Positions 28,763-37,282 of a stretch of 56,342 nt of DNA are shown one piece after another. The position numbers and the translations under genes are program-made. Every line of letters starts with the position of its first letter. Within the stretch, counting starts at the first letter, position 1. Source of the DNA: an uncultured Saprospiraceae bacterium (lineage in GTDB: Bacteria > Bacteroidota > Bacteroidia > Chitinophagales > Saprospiraceae). Below the pieces are notes generated by a model, which was given only the letters and a program-made list of their open reading frames with translations, did no database searches and was not told where the DNA came from. The stretch lies in assembly GCA_938016265.1 (NCBI GenBank), contig CALLWB010000049.1, forward strand, positions 1 to 56,342. Reading direction: 5' to 3'.

Positions 28763-29781
28763 AATTGAATTCCCAGGTTAATCTTAAAGTAATTGTTTTC
28801 ATCATTAATGTCCAGCTGATGTTTGTTTTTATACATTAGTTGGAGGCGTTTTTTGACATTATTCAACCCAATTCCACTAGAATGAATTTTACCTTTTTTT
28901 TGTACAATTCGATTTCTACAATAAAAAGCAAAATAGTTGTTTTCATTTAGTTCAAAGCGGATCTCTATGCTGCCAGGTTCTATTCCTGTACCATATTTGA
29001 AGGCATTTTCCACAAAGGGCAATAAGAGCAGGGGCACAATTTCTATATCCCCAAAGTCACCTTTCTTTTTGATCTCTACGTCGCAGTCCAGCACCCTTAT
29101 TTTTTCAAGGGCAATATAATTTTCCAAGCTCTCTATTTCGTCGGCAAGCAAGGCTTTTTGTTTGGAATTGCTTTCTAATTGATAGCGAAGAAGGCCGGCC
29201 AATCCTAATACAATATCATTGGCCTTTTCTGAATCTTCCAGATTTGTAGCATAAATGTTATTCAGTGTGTTGAATAAAAAATGTGGATTGATTTGAGATT
29301 TCAGTAGCTTGAGTTCTGATTCTGTTTGCCGGGCTTCCAGCCGCTCTATGACTAGTAATTGCCTACCACCATGGTAAGCCAGCTTTACCCCAAATGCAAC
29401 AATTATAAATAATGGGAAAAACAACATATTAGCAAGAAATCCGGTCATTTCTCCCATCTGCACAGAGCCGATCTCCAGCACCCCATCCACTAGAGAAATG
29501 ACGATTATGAGAAGTAGTACTATGCCAAAAAAAAGTAGGTACTTCTTCTTAGGAACTAATTTATTATAAGCATAAAAAGAAGCATAAATAAGAACCATGA
29601 ATTCTATCAGGAAAATATAAAAATTAAAAGAAGGACCCTCCTCCGTAGCATGGTCCGAATTGTAATAGGCATCAAGACCTACCACAAGTAAGACGAAACC
29701 AAAGAAAATACCCCACACAAAAGCATGCCGCCAAAAGCGTGGGTGCTTATAAAAATTTTGCCAGGAGAGTGCGTTTTCCAT
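28759..29781 (-). CDS. LytS-like sensor histidine kinase (His_kinase PF06580 type)
   Basis: 340 residues. About four membrane segments in the first ~140 residues (VWGIFFGFVLLVVGL, FLIEFMVLIYASFYAY, LLFFGIVLLLIIVISL, MLFFPLFIIVAFGVKL) with no large extracytoplasmic sensor domain. A short helical linker leads to the phosphoacceptor His in LKSQINPHFLFNTLNNIYA (~160-178). The ATPase follows with PLLLLPFVENAFKYG and SSGIGLNNVKKRL. Autophosphorylates and passes phosphate to the LytTR regulator encoded immediately downstream. The signal is unknown; in this class it is often membrane stress or a peptide. Confidence 0.92.
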   Translation of the reverse strand: MENALSWQNFYKHPRFWRHAFVWGIFFGFVLLVVGLDAYYNSDHATEEGPSFNFYIFLIEFMVLIYASFYAYNKLVPKKKYLLFFGIVLLLIIVISLVDGVLEIGSVQMGEMTGFLANMLFFPLFIIVAFGVKLAYHGGRQLLVIERLEARQTESELKLLKSQINPHFLFNTLNNIYATNLEDSEKANDIVLGLAGLLRYQLESNSKQKALLADEIESLENYIALEKIRVLDCDVEIKKKGDFGDIEIVPLLLLPFVENAFKYGTGIEPGSIEIRFELNENNYFAFYCRNRIVQKKGKIHSSGIGLNNVKKRLQLMYKNKHQLDINDENNYFKINLGIQL

Positions 29782-29831
29782 ATTGCAAATGTCGTAAACA
29801 ATACCCGATATCGCAATTATAAATGACGAAC

Positions 29832-29861
29832 ACCGTTCATCAGATATTTCAAGTAGTTCGT
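29832..29861 (+). promoter_or_regulatory. Putative LytTR operator (two direct repeats)
   Basis: ACCGTTCAT at 29832-29840 fits the published LytTR half-site pattern [TA][AC][CA]GTTN[AG][TG] at every position. A second, weaker copy (GTAGTTCGT) starts at 29853, leaving 12 bp between them, the spacing known for LytTR sites. It lies between the kinase/regulator genes and the ABC transporter genes, ~85-115 bp upstream of the ATPase start. Confidence 0.45.
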
Positions 29862-29945
29862 CACGATTGGTTTCCGTTCCATCAATAATCTTTTTTTTTA
29901 ATGTATTCTTCCCTTAATTTAGGAACGAATCAAAAATAACACACG

Positions 29946-30824
29946 ATGGAATTACAAATAAACAACCTCTCCAAAACCTATCCGAATGGCGTCAAAGCCT
30001 TAGACGATATAAGTCTCACGATCCCCACAGGTATGTACGGCTTGCTAGGACCAAACGGCGCAGGAAAATCAACCCTCATGCGTACAATTGCCACCTTGCA
30101 AGAACCAGATTCCGGCAGTATTGCCCTTGGAGACATCAATGTGCTAACCCAAAAACATGAACTCAGAAATGTATTGGGTTACTTGCCACAAGAATTTGGT
30201 GTATATCAGAAAGTTAGTGCCCTCAATTTGCTCAACCACATGGCCATTCTCAAAGGGATCACTAATAAATCAGAACGGAAAGGTCTGGTCGAGGCGTTGT
30301 TGGAGCGTGTAAATTTGCAAGACCATCGCAAAAAAGCAGTGAGCGGTTACTCTGGTGGAATGCGGCAGCGATTTGGTATCGCACAAGCACTGATCGGAAA
30401 CCCACAACTCATTATTGTAGACGAACCGACTGCTGGACTAGACCCTGGCGAACGCAATCGTTTTTATAACCTGTTGTCCGAAATCGGTGAAAATGTCATC
30501 GTCATTCTCTCTACACATATTGTGGAGGATGTCCGCGAATTATGCTCTAACATGGCGATTATAAATGCAGGCCAACTGTTGTACAACGGAACACCCATTG
30601 CTGCAACAACTGCCCTGGAAGGCAAGATATGGGAAAAAGCAACAAGCAAAGCGGAGCTCGAAATACTCAGTCAAAGTCACACGGTTGTCTCCACAAAATT
30701 GGTCAGCGGAAAACCACTGATCCATGTCTATAGTGAGACAGATCCAGGGAGCGGATTTCAGCAGATTCCTGCAAACCTTGAAGATGTATTTTTTACACAA
30801 ATTTTGGCCAATCAGCCAGCTTAA
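29946..30824 (+). CDS. ABC transporter ATP-binding protein
   Basis: 292 residues, a single ABC ATPase of the ABC-2/CcmA type. Walker A GPNGAGKST at 35-43, Q-loop YLPQEFG near 79-85, signature YSGGMRQRFG near 134, Walker B LIIVDEPTAGLDP near 155 and the switch His in STHIVEDV. It partners with the permease-peptidase fusion that starts 12 bp after its stop. Divergent from the LytS/LytTR pair, an arrangement typical of self-regulated export systems. Confidence 0.93.
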   Translation: MELQINNLSKTYPNGVKALDDISLTIPTGMYGLLGPNGAGKSTLMRTIATLQEPDSGSIALGDINVLTQKHELRNVLGYLPQEFGVYQKVSALNLLNHMAILKGITNKSERKGLVEALLERVNLQDHRKKAVSGYSGGMRQRFGIAQALIGNPQLIIVDEPTAGLDPGERNRFYNLLSEIGENVIVILSTHIVEDVRELCSNMAIINAGQLLYNGTPIAATTALEGKIWEKATSKAELEILSQSHTVVSTKLVSGKPLIHVYSETDPGSGFQQIPANLEDVFFTQILANQPA

Positions 30825-30836
30825 AAATAAAATCCC

Positions 30837-33800
30837 ATGTTCAAAGAATTTTTTCTATTCGAGCTGAAACATCGGCTAAAACAGCCGATGGTCTATATCT
30901 TCTTTCTTATAAATTTTATCTTGGTATTTGCAGCGACCTGCAGCGATAACGTAACGATAGGAGGCAGTGGCGGGGCAACCAATGTCAACTCCCCACATAC
31001 GATAATGAGTATGACGTTAATCATGCTGTTATTAGGTGTTTTTATGGTAACGGCTTTTATTAATACCGCCATCCTGCGCGATGCCAATAGCAAGTATGAA
31101 GGGATCCTTTATGCTGCGCCAATCAATAAATTTGGTTACCTCGGCGGGCGTTTTTTAGGAGCGTATCTGATTGCATTGGTGCCTGCCCTTGGTTTATTTG
31201 CAGGGATTGCCATCGGAAGTATGACGGGTTGGGTCACAGAGAGTCAAACCGGCCCATTTATGTTGTCTGCCTATTTGAATACCTTTTTTATGATGGTGAT
31301 ACCAAATACCTTGTTGGTCGCTGCGATTGTGTTTATGTTGGCGGCATTATTCCGCTCCAGCATTATTTCTTTTTTAGGATCGATCGGTATTGTTGTCATT
31401 TATATGATTATGATTTCCTTTGCGGGGGATTTGGACAACGAATTTATGACGATTTTATGTGATCCGCTAGGTATTAATTCTCATGATATTATTACAAAGT
31501 ACTGGACGGTTGATGAAAAAAACACCCAGCTACTTCCTTGGTCAGGGCCGATGCTGTTGAATCGAATTTTGTGGTTTGGGCTCAGTATCTTGCTGCTTGC
31601 CTTTACGGTCTATAGATTTTCATTTACAAAGCGGAATTCCAGAAAGCAAAAGAACACTACAACACCTGCAAAAACTGCTTTCAATCCTGTCCTAACCAGC
31701 TTAAAACCTCTGCCGAAAGTAACAGTTTACAACAATACCTCCACCCATATCACCCAGTTTTTCCATCAGACAAAAATGGAGTTTTGGGGAATTGTAAAAA
31801 GTATCCCCTTCTTGATTTTGCTGACGATGGGCGTCCTCAATATGTCAGGATCCGTATTAAATGCCAATGAAATGTTTGGTACTGGCAATTATCCGGTGAC
31901 TTATCTAGTAGTTAATGCTATTCGAGGAGGACTCTACTTGTTTGTTGTCATTGTTATTACCTACTATACCGGAATTATTATCTGGCGCGAACGAGATGCA
32001 AAAATGAATGAATTTTTTGATGCTTCGCCTTTTCCGGATTGGATTCCTTATTTGTCCAAATTAGTAGCGTTGATCGGTATAACTGCATTGTTGCTGATTG
32101 TTGGGATTTTGTTTGGAATGCTTAGTCAGGTGTATAACGGGTATACGCAATTTGAGATGGGCGTCTATTTTCGAGAGTTTTTAGTGTATGATTTATTGAG
32201 CTTTACCGGGATTATTGTTTTAGCACTGTTGATTCAGGTGGTGGTTAACAATAAATACCTGGGGTTCTTTGCCTTTCTTGTGGCTATGATCGCCTTAGCT
32301 TTTGGCCCTGGAGCATTAAAAATAAAAAGCAATCTACTTTCTTTCAATAGCATTCCGAATTATGTCTATTCAGATATGAACGGCTGGAGTGTTTTCGAAG
32401 CAGGGCTAACCTGGTTTCATACCTACTGGTTGTTGTTTGCTGGTTTTCTGGCGGTGCTTAGTATTACCTTATGGGTAAGAGGGAAACTTACTTTCCGACA
32501 ACGATTGCAGATCGCCCGTCAACGGTTTAGCGGAAGATTGGTCTGGCTGACATTGGGCCTGGGGGTGTTATGGATTGGAACAGGTAGTTTTTTATTTTAC
32601 CAAACTAAAATTGTCAATGAAGTAAAAGGTTCAACCGCAGAAGAGTTGAAAGAAAAGGAGTATGAACTAAACTACAAACAGTACGAACACCTCACGCAGC
32701 CGAGGATTACAGATATAGACTATACCATCGACATTTTTCCTAACGAAAGAGATTTTAAAGTTGGCGCAAAAGTCCAGGCAAAAAATAAATCTAAAGCAGC
32801 CATAAAACAACTCCATTTTTCAATCCCGCCAGATGTCGATGTGGCGATTGACGTCCCTGGAGCAAAGCTGGATATGGAAGATGAACGATTGCGCTACAGA
32901 ATTTATTCGTTCGACCAACCTCTAGAAGCTGGTGCTTCATTCACCTATACCGTACAATCCGACTACACGACGACGGGTATTGAAAATGAAATTCAAAATA
33001 CAAATATTGTCGAAAATGGTACCTTTTTGGCTTCCTACCAAATTATGCCTTCTATTGGATATAACAATGAATATGAACTGACGGATAAAGACAAAAGAGA
33101 AGAACACGGTTTGGCCTATCGACCTCGAGCAGCAAAATTGGAGGCAGGGTGCAGTCACACCTGTAGTTCGCCCTACATTAGCACCGATTCTGATTGGGTG
33201 AATGTCGCTAGCACAATTAGTACTGTACCTGACCAAATCGCCATCGCCCCAGGCACACTCTTGAAAGAATGGCAAGAAAACAACCGCCGCTATTTCAGGT
33301 ATGAACTGAAAAAACCAGTACTGAATTTCTACAGCTTTATTTCTGCCCGCTATGAAGTCGTCCGAGAAGAATGGACCGCACCAACAGGAGAAAAAGTAGA
33401 TATAGAAATTTACCACCACAAGGGCCATGAGTACAATGTCGACAAGATGGTCACCGCTGTGAAAAATACCCTGGACTATTGCACCAAACATTTCTCCCCC
33501 TATCCGCACGAACAAGCACGAATCGTAGAGTTTCCTCGGTATGCCTCTTTTGCGCAAGCATTCCCTGGCACGATGCCTTATTCAGAAGGCATCGGCTTTA
33601 TTGCCAACCTGAATGAAAAGGATGCCATCGACATGGTGACTTACATTGTAGCACATGAAATGGCACATCAATGGTGGGCACATCAGGTTGTTGGCTCCAA
33701 TATGCAGGGGGCCACCATGCTCTCCGAATCCTTCTCTCAATACGCCGCCTTGATGGTGATGAAAGCAACTTACGGAAAAGATAAGATGAAGCAATTTCTG

Positions 33801-34448
33801 AAATATGAAATGGACCGTTACCTGCGTGCTCGAGGGCATGAAGAGGAAAAAGAATTGCCCCTAATGTACGTAGAAGATCAGTCGTATATTCATTATCAAA
33901 AGGGGAGTGTTGTGATGTATGCCTTGCAGGATTATATTGGGGAAAACCGGCTGAATGACGCCCTAAAGCGTTATGCAGAAGCGGTCTCCTACCAGGAAGC
34001 ACCATATACCAACAGCCTCGAAGTCATGGAGTACATCGAAGAAGTGACGCCAGATAGTCTCCAGTATTTGCTGAAGGATATGTTCCGAACGATCACCCTG
34101 TACAGCAATAAAACGACGACAGCCACCTACCGAAAAACAGCAGAAGGCCAGTACGAAGTTACTATCGGGGTGCATATCGAAAAATACCGGGCGGATTCTC
34201 TAGGTAAAGAAACCCTGATCCCGCATTCTGATTTTATTGATATCGGTATTTTCAGCAAAGACAAAGCTGAAAATGAAAAGTACGGAAAACCGATTTTAGT
34301 AGAGCGTCATCAAATTTCGACCACTGATACGAGTTTTACTTTTATTGTTGGGGAGTTGCCATATGAGGCAGGCATTGATCCTGACTATTTGCTGGTAGAT
34401 CGTTTTCCGATGGATAATATTAAGAAGTTGGAGTTGGAAGGGGAGTAG
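30837..34448 (+). CDS. ABC-2 permease fused to an M1-family zinc aminopeptidase
   Basis: 1203 residues. The first ~600 residues hold two sets of about six membrane segments typical of ABC-2 permeases, with a short soluble linker between (RKQKNTTTPAKTAF...). After a final membrane anchor (LGLGVLWIGTGSFLFY, ~580-600) a large extracytoplasmic part begins: M1 beta domain at ~630-840, substrate motif GTMPYSEG near 911-918, zinc motif HEMAH at 940-944 with the third ligand Glu ~19 residues later in ESFSQY, then the helical tail. Catalytic residues appear intact. This fusion is known in Bacteroidota; the peptidase would act outside the inner membrane while the ABC domain powers transport. Substrate unknown. 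Follows its ATPase by 12 bp. Confidence 0.92.
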   Translation: MFKEFFLFELKHRLKQPMVYIFFLINFILVFAATCSDNVTIGGSGGATNVNSPHTIMSMTLIMLLLGVFMVTAFINTAILRDANSKYEGILYAAPINKFGYLGGRFLGAYLIALVPALGLFAGIAIGSMTGWVTESQTGPFMLSAYLNTFFMMVIPNTLLVAAIVFMLAALFRSSIISFLGSIGIVVIYMIMISFAGDLDNEFMTILCDPLGINSHDIITKYWTVDEKNTQLLPWSGPMLLNRILWFGLSILLLAFTVYRFSFTKRNSRKQKNTTTPAKTAFNPVLTSLKPLPKVTVYNNTSTHITQFFHQTKMEFWGIVKSIPFLILLTMGVLNMSGSVLNANEMFGTGNYPVTYLVVNAIRGGLYLFVVIVITYYTGIIIWRERDAKMNEFFDASPFPDWIPYLSKLVALIGITALLLIVGILFGMLSQVYNGYTQFEMGVYFREFLVYDLLSFTGIIVLALLIQVVVNNKYLGFFAFLVAMIALAFGPGALKIKSNLLSFNSIPNYVYSDMNGWSVFEAGLTWFHTYWLLFAGFLAVLSITLWVRGKLTFRQRLQIARQRFSGRLVWLTLGLGVLWIGTGSFLFYQTKIVNEVKGSTAEELKEKEYELNYKQYEHLTQPRITDIDYTIDIFPNERDFKVGAKVQAKNKSKAAIKQLHFSIPPDVDVAIDVPGAKLDMEDERLRYRIYSFDQPLEAGASFTYTVQSDYTTTGIENEIQNTNIVENGTFLASYQIMPSIGYNNEYELTDKDKREEHGLAYRPRAAKLEAGCSHTCSSPYISTDSDWVNVASTISTVPDQIAIAPGTLLKEWQENNRRYFRYELKKPVLNFYSFISARYEVVREEWTAPTGEKVDIEIYHHKGHEYNVDKMVTAVKNTLDYCTKHFSPYPHEQARIVEFPRYASFAQAFPGTMPYSEGIGFIANLNEKDAIDMVTYIVAHEMAHQWWAHQVVGSNMQGATMLSESFSQYAALMVMKATYGKDKMKQFLKYEMDRYLRARGHEEEKELPLMYVEDQSYIHYQKGSVVMYALQDYIGENRLNDALKRYAEAVSYQEAPYTNSLEVMEYIEEVTPDSLQYLLKDMFRTITLYSNKTTTATYRKTAEGQYEVTIGVHIEKYRADSLGKETLIPHSDFIDIGIFSKDKAENEKYGKPILVERHQISTTDTSFTFIVGELPYEAGIDPDYLLVDRFPMDNIKKLELEGE

Positions 34449-34512
34449 TAGTGGGAGAACTTGTTCCATGATGTCTGCTATGATCTTCGAACTGGAAACG
34501 GTAGGATGGTGT

Positions 34513-34563
34513 CCCTGCTAGTTGCTTTAGGTGCTTGTATGCACTTATGAGTGACTAGCAGGG
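34513..34563 (+). repeat. Long hairpin after the ABC operon, related to a repeat near 51.0 kb
   Basis: A perfect 10-bp stem (CCCTGCTAGT / ACTAGCAGGG) encloses a 31-nt loop and is followed by ATTTGTTTTT, so it could end the ABC operon. Its right half (from 34541) recurs with changes at 51006-51037, and a second shared block follows in both places, so it is part of a dispersed element rather than a simple terminator. Confidence 0.55.
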
Positions 34564-34705
34564 ATTTGTTTTTGTTTGAAATGTTTGTGGGATTGTTTAT
34601 GTTGCAGGTATAAGGATTTCTGCGGCATAAAAAAATATGAAATGCCATAAAAAGTAGATAAATTCTTGCATATTGTAGGTAATGATACCAGTATACCACA
34701 AAAAT

Positions 34706-34770
34706 AACCGGCAGCCAATGCTGCGAAATGCTTGAACTGCGTTGCTTACAGACCGCGAGTAGCTGCTAGG
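34706..34770 (+). repeat. Cassette-type palindromic spacer (site A)
   Basis: Arms CAATGC and GCGTTG (one G-T pair) enclose a short loop. It is followed by CTTACAGACCG, the same phrase that closes the spacers near 55.19 kb and 56.13 kb. It lies directly before the truncated lipoprotein gene. Confidence 0.4.
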
Positions 34771-34791
34771 GCAAAAATTGACAAAAGAATG

Positions 34792-35226
34792 AATGTATTG
34801 AGAATAGTAGGAAATATAATCTTGGTATTGTTAATCTCTGCAATATTTTCATCGTGTGTAGGACAAAGCAAAGTCGAAACTAATACTACAGAATTTGAGC
34901 AAAACTCAATAGGAGAAGTTGTTACTGAATTGGCTCCAAATACTCATTTAATGTATCAAGAAAGCAATCATAATTATTGGTTTGTAAATGACAAAGAAAT
35001 TTATAAATACGATGGAAAAACACTTCTTCTTTTCACATTAAAGGATGGATTGATCAGTAATAGAATTCTAGGAATACAAGAAGACAAATTTGGAAACATT
35101 TATTTTGATACACCAGAAGGTGTTAGTCAATTTAATGGGCAGCAATTTAAAACTTTAAAAGTAATTGATGGCCATTCAAAAAAGGAATTATGGAAACTAG
35201 AACAAAATGAATTTTCTATTGCATGA
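34792..35226 (+). CDS. Truncated propeller-type lipoprotein
   Basis: About 144 residues from the ATG at 34792 (MNVLRIVGNII); an upstream frame start inside the spacer is unlikely. Lipobox SAIFSSC gives a lipidated Cys near residue 17. The mature part carries the start of a two-component-regulator-propeller repeat (NYWFVNDKEIYKYDGKTLLLF... GLISNRILGIQEDKFGNIYFDT... GVSQFNG), a fold that normally needs several more blades (~300+ residues). The frame ends abruptly (KLEQNEFSIA) inside a 31-bp sequence identical in type to one end of the MITE at 38545-38720. The gene therefore looks truncated by an old insertion and is probably non-functional. Confidence 0.65.
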   Translation, partial: NVLRIVGNIILVLLISAIFSSCVGQSKVETNTTEFEQNSIGEVVTELAPNTHLMYQESNHNYWFVNDKEIYKYDGKTLLLFTLKDGLISNRILGIQEDKFGNIYFDTPEGVSQFNGQQFKTLKVIDGHSKKELWKLEQNEFSIA

Positions 35227-35232
35227 ATTGGG
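35202..35232 (-). mobile_element. Solo end of the MITE-type element
   Basis: 31 bp ending in CTATTGCATGAATTGGG match the right end of the complete element at 38545-38720, with one base missing in a T run. No second end is present nearby, so this is a remnant left at the point where the lipoprotein gene breaks off. Confidence 0.55.
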
Positions 35233-35342
35233 TTTAATAAAAAAGATAGCACCCACTAAAAATGGTTGTCCTGCAGGGGCACTTTCGTTCGCGCGTCAGG
35301 CCCGAAGAGGAGCGTCATTATCCAAGAAAAATAACAATAAAA

Positions 35343-36206
35343 ATGAAAAAATATATCAAATTAACTATTGCAACATTTCTATTAATAGTAACTAATTCTT
35401 GTTCAAATAATACAAAAAGCCTTATCAACGTGGAGGAAGTATCTCCTTGGTGCATATTAGGTTTTGATTCATTAGAAAGAACTCCGAAACAACGTATTGC
35501 AATGCTCAAAGAAATGGGGTTTACTAGGTACGGATACAATAGAGGGAAAGGAGAGTTTGGTGAAATGCAAAAGGAATTCAACTTGGCTAAAGCTAATAAC
35601 ATTGAAATAGTTTCTGTATTTGTTTGGTTGAATGCGAAAAGAGATAGTATTGGGAAATTGAGCCCTTCTAATCAAACGTTGCTTAGTAATTTGGAATTAG
35701 TAGAACAAAAGCCAACCATTTGGTTAAGCTTTAGCAATAACTTTTTCAAAGAACTTAGTCAAGAGGAATCTATCGAGTTATCCATTGAAATGATTCAATT
35801 TGTCAAATTGAAAGCCGATCAATTAGGATGTAAACTAGCGCTTTACAATCATCATGGGTGGTTTGGAAATCCGCATAATCAAGTCAAAATCTTAGAGAAA
35901 TTGAAGGATGACTCTATTACTATGGTATATAATTTTCATCATGCACAGGAATACGTCAACGAATTTCCTGAAATTGTAAAGAAAATTACCCCGTATTTAT
36001 CGTTTGTTAATTTAAATGGAGTAAAAAAGGAGGGCCCACAAATTTTACCGATAGGAAAAGGAGATTATGAATTTGAAATGATGGAACACCTAAATAAAGA
36101 AGGATTTAATGGGCCTTGGGGGATTTTAGGGCACGTAAAAACGGAAGATGTTCAAAAGGTTTTAAAGCGAAATGTTGATGGACTAAAACAATGGAATTCA
36201 AACTAG
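35343..36206 (+). CDS. Lipoprotein with sugar-isomerase/epimerase-like TIM barrel
   Basis: About 287 residues from the ATG at 35343 (MKKYIKLTIATFLLIVTNSC); the lipobox is LIVTNSC. The mature part follows the xylose-isomerase-like/AP-endonuclease-2 barrel order: RIAMLKEMGFTRYGYNRG, a strand with IEIVSVFVW, LALYNHHGWFGN (metal-site-like His/Asn), MVYNFHHAQEY (second His pair) and PYLSFVNLNG near the C-terminus, ending with GFNGPWGILGH. These resemble lipid-anchored sugar epimerase/isomerase proteins of Bacteroidota. Catalysis is not proven. It stands alone between two cassette-type spacers. Confidence 0.75.
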   Translation: MKKYIKLTIATFLLIVTNSCSNNTKSLINVEEVSPWCILGFDSLERTPKQRIAMLKEMGFTRYGYNRGKGEFGEMQKEFNLAKANNIEIVSVFVWLNAKRDSIGKLSPSNQTLLSNLELVEQKPTIWLSFSNNFFKELSQEESIELSIEMIQFVKLKADQLGCKLALYNHHGWFGNPHNQVKILEKLKDDSITMVYNFHHAQEYVNEFPEIVKKITPYLSFVNLNGVKKEGPQILPIGKGDYEFEMMEHLNKEGFNGPWGILGHVKTEDVQKVLKRNVDGLKQWNSN

Positions 36207-36209
36207 AAA

Positions 36210-36275
36210 AACGTAAAACGGCACAGCACAAAGCAACAAAGGAGTGCTGCTCCCATTCGGTCGCCCTGTGGTTAG
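36210..36275 (+). repeat. Cassette-type palindromic spacer (site B)
   Basis: Starts just after the stop at 36206. CAGCAC at 36224-36229 pairs perfectly with GTGCTG at 36244-36249. It is flanked by AACGTAAAACGGCA on the left and a GC-rich phrase (TCGGTCGCCCTGTGG) on the right. Same general build as the spacers at 52.8-56.1 kb. Confidence 0.4.
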
Positions 36276-36368
36276 AAAACGGTATCTGGGATTGAAAAAT
36301 AATTAAACATATTTAAATTGGAATTTTATTATATTAAGAGCAAAACAATCGAAAAAAAATATAAAAAC

Positions 36369-36752
36369 ATGGAAGTATTAAATAGGATAATGACCAACAT
36401 ATGTTCTGACAAATTACAAGAGTCAAAACACTTTTACACCAAATTATTTGATTTCAATGTCGATTATGATAGTGATTGGTTTATTCATTTGATTTCAAAA
36501 GACAAAAATCTTGAATTAGGAATAATTGACAAATCGAATGAACTAGTACCCGAAGGATTTCAGAACAACCCTCAAGGCTTTTACATGACGTTTGTGGTAG
36601 AAAGCGCCGATGAGCTGTTCAAAATAGCAGAATCAGAAAAATTTGAAATAGTAAGCCCACCGATGGATACATTTTATGGTCAACGGCGACTATTGTTAAA
36701 AGATCCCAATGGTGCATTAGTGGATATCTCCTCGCCAATTAAGGGCGATTAA
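36369..36752 (+). CDS. VOC/glyoxalase-superfamily protein
   Basis: 127 residues from the ATG at 36369 (MEVLNRIMTNICSDKLQESK). One to two beta-alpha-beta-beta-beta modules of the vicinal-oxygen-chelate fold: NICSDKLQESKHFYTKLFDF, the strand LELGIIDKS, GFYMTFVVESADELFKIAE and the closing RLLLKDPNGALVDISSPI. Members act as metal-dependent lyases/dioxygenases or as antibiotic-binding resistance proteins (bleomycin type). Metal ligands cannot be assigned with confidence. Small single-gene unit. Confidence 0.8.
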   Translation: MEVLNRIMTNICSDKLQESKHFYTKLFDFNVDYDSDWFIHLISKDKNLELGIIDKSNELVPEGFQNNPQGFYMTFVVESADELFKIAESEKFEIVSPPMDTFYGQRRLLLKDPNGALVDISSPIKGD

Positions 36753-36780
36753 TTTTTTTTGAAAAATCGGATATGAAATC

Positions 36781-36899
36781 ACATTTTCAAAGAAAACTTA
36801 AAATACCTGCCTAAGTGGCAAGGAGGATTAGCCAACCATGTTTCAATGGCTGCAGTTGCGATGTTTGAAATGAAAAAATGGGTTCCTAAAAATAAGTGA
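36781..36899 (+). pseudogene. Fragment of an unidentified enzyme gene
   Basis: An open stretch without a start codon encodes about 39 residues, LKYLPKWQGGLANHVSMAAV then AMFEMKKWVPKNK and a TGA at 36897-36899. The 'GLaNHvsMAavAmfemk' phrase recalls questin-oxidase-like/DUF4243 proteins, but the piece is too short for a firm call. It has no upstream coding continuation, so it is a leftover of a deleted gene. Confidence 0.4.
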
Positions 36900-36952
36900 C
36901 TTACCATGAAACTTTAGAAGTCAGTAGGATTGGCAAGATAAAAAAAACAAAA

Positions 36953-37282
36953 ATGCAATTTGATAAAGATTTACAATCAGCGTTTAAGGAATTATTCCTC
37001 CAAGCAAGAGAAATACTGCTTTCTCACGAAGGGATTATTGAAACAAAAAAAGAAAGAATCACTACTTACTCAAATAGCAAAGGAGGAATTTGCCACCTGC
37101 GAACGATGCCTTATGGAGTTGATTTTGGCTTCTTGAAAGGAGCAAGGATGGAGGATAAATTTGAAGTGCTTACAGGTAAAGGAAAAGCCATCAGAGTACT
37201 GCCTCAAAAAGGAAAATTGAATCGTGAGGCAATCCATTACTTCATCAATCAAGCAATTGATATTAACGCCAACAAGAAGTGA
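36953..37282 (+). CDS. DUF1801 (YdhG-like) domain protein
   Basis: 109 residues from the ATG at 36953 (MQFDKDLQSAFKELF); a GTG start at 36896 would read through the end of the preceding fragment. Pattern matches the DUF1801 fold: an N-terminal helix, HEGIIETKKERITTYSNSKG, GVDFGFLKGARMEDKFEVLTG and GKAIRVLP, then a C-terminal helix. Family function is poorly known; it is often encoded near DNA-repair or stress genes. Its TGA overlaps the GTG start of the AlkD-like gene (GTGA), so the two are co-translated. Confidence 0.75.
   Translation: MQFDKDLQSAFKELFLQAREILLSHEGIIETKKERITTYSNSKGGICHLRTMPYGVDFGFLKGARMEDKFEVLTGKGKAIRVLPQKGKLNREAIHYFINQAIDINANKK

Larger units (their letters stand above)
34449..34791. 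other. Intergenic region with long hairpin, dispersed repeat and cassette-type spacer
   Basis: 343 bp. It contains the 51-bp hairpin at 34513-34563, a block shared with 51113-51148 (at 34575-34610), and a small palindromic spacer at 34706-34770. No gene was recognised. Confidence 0.5.
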
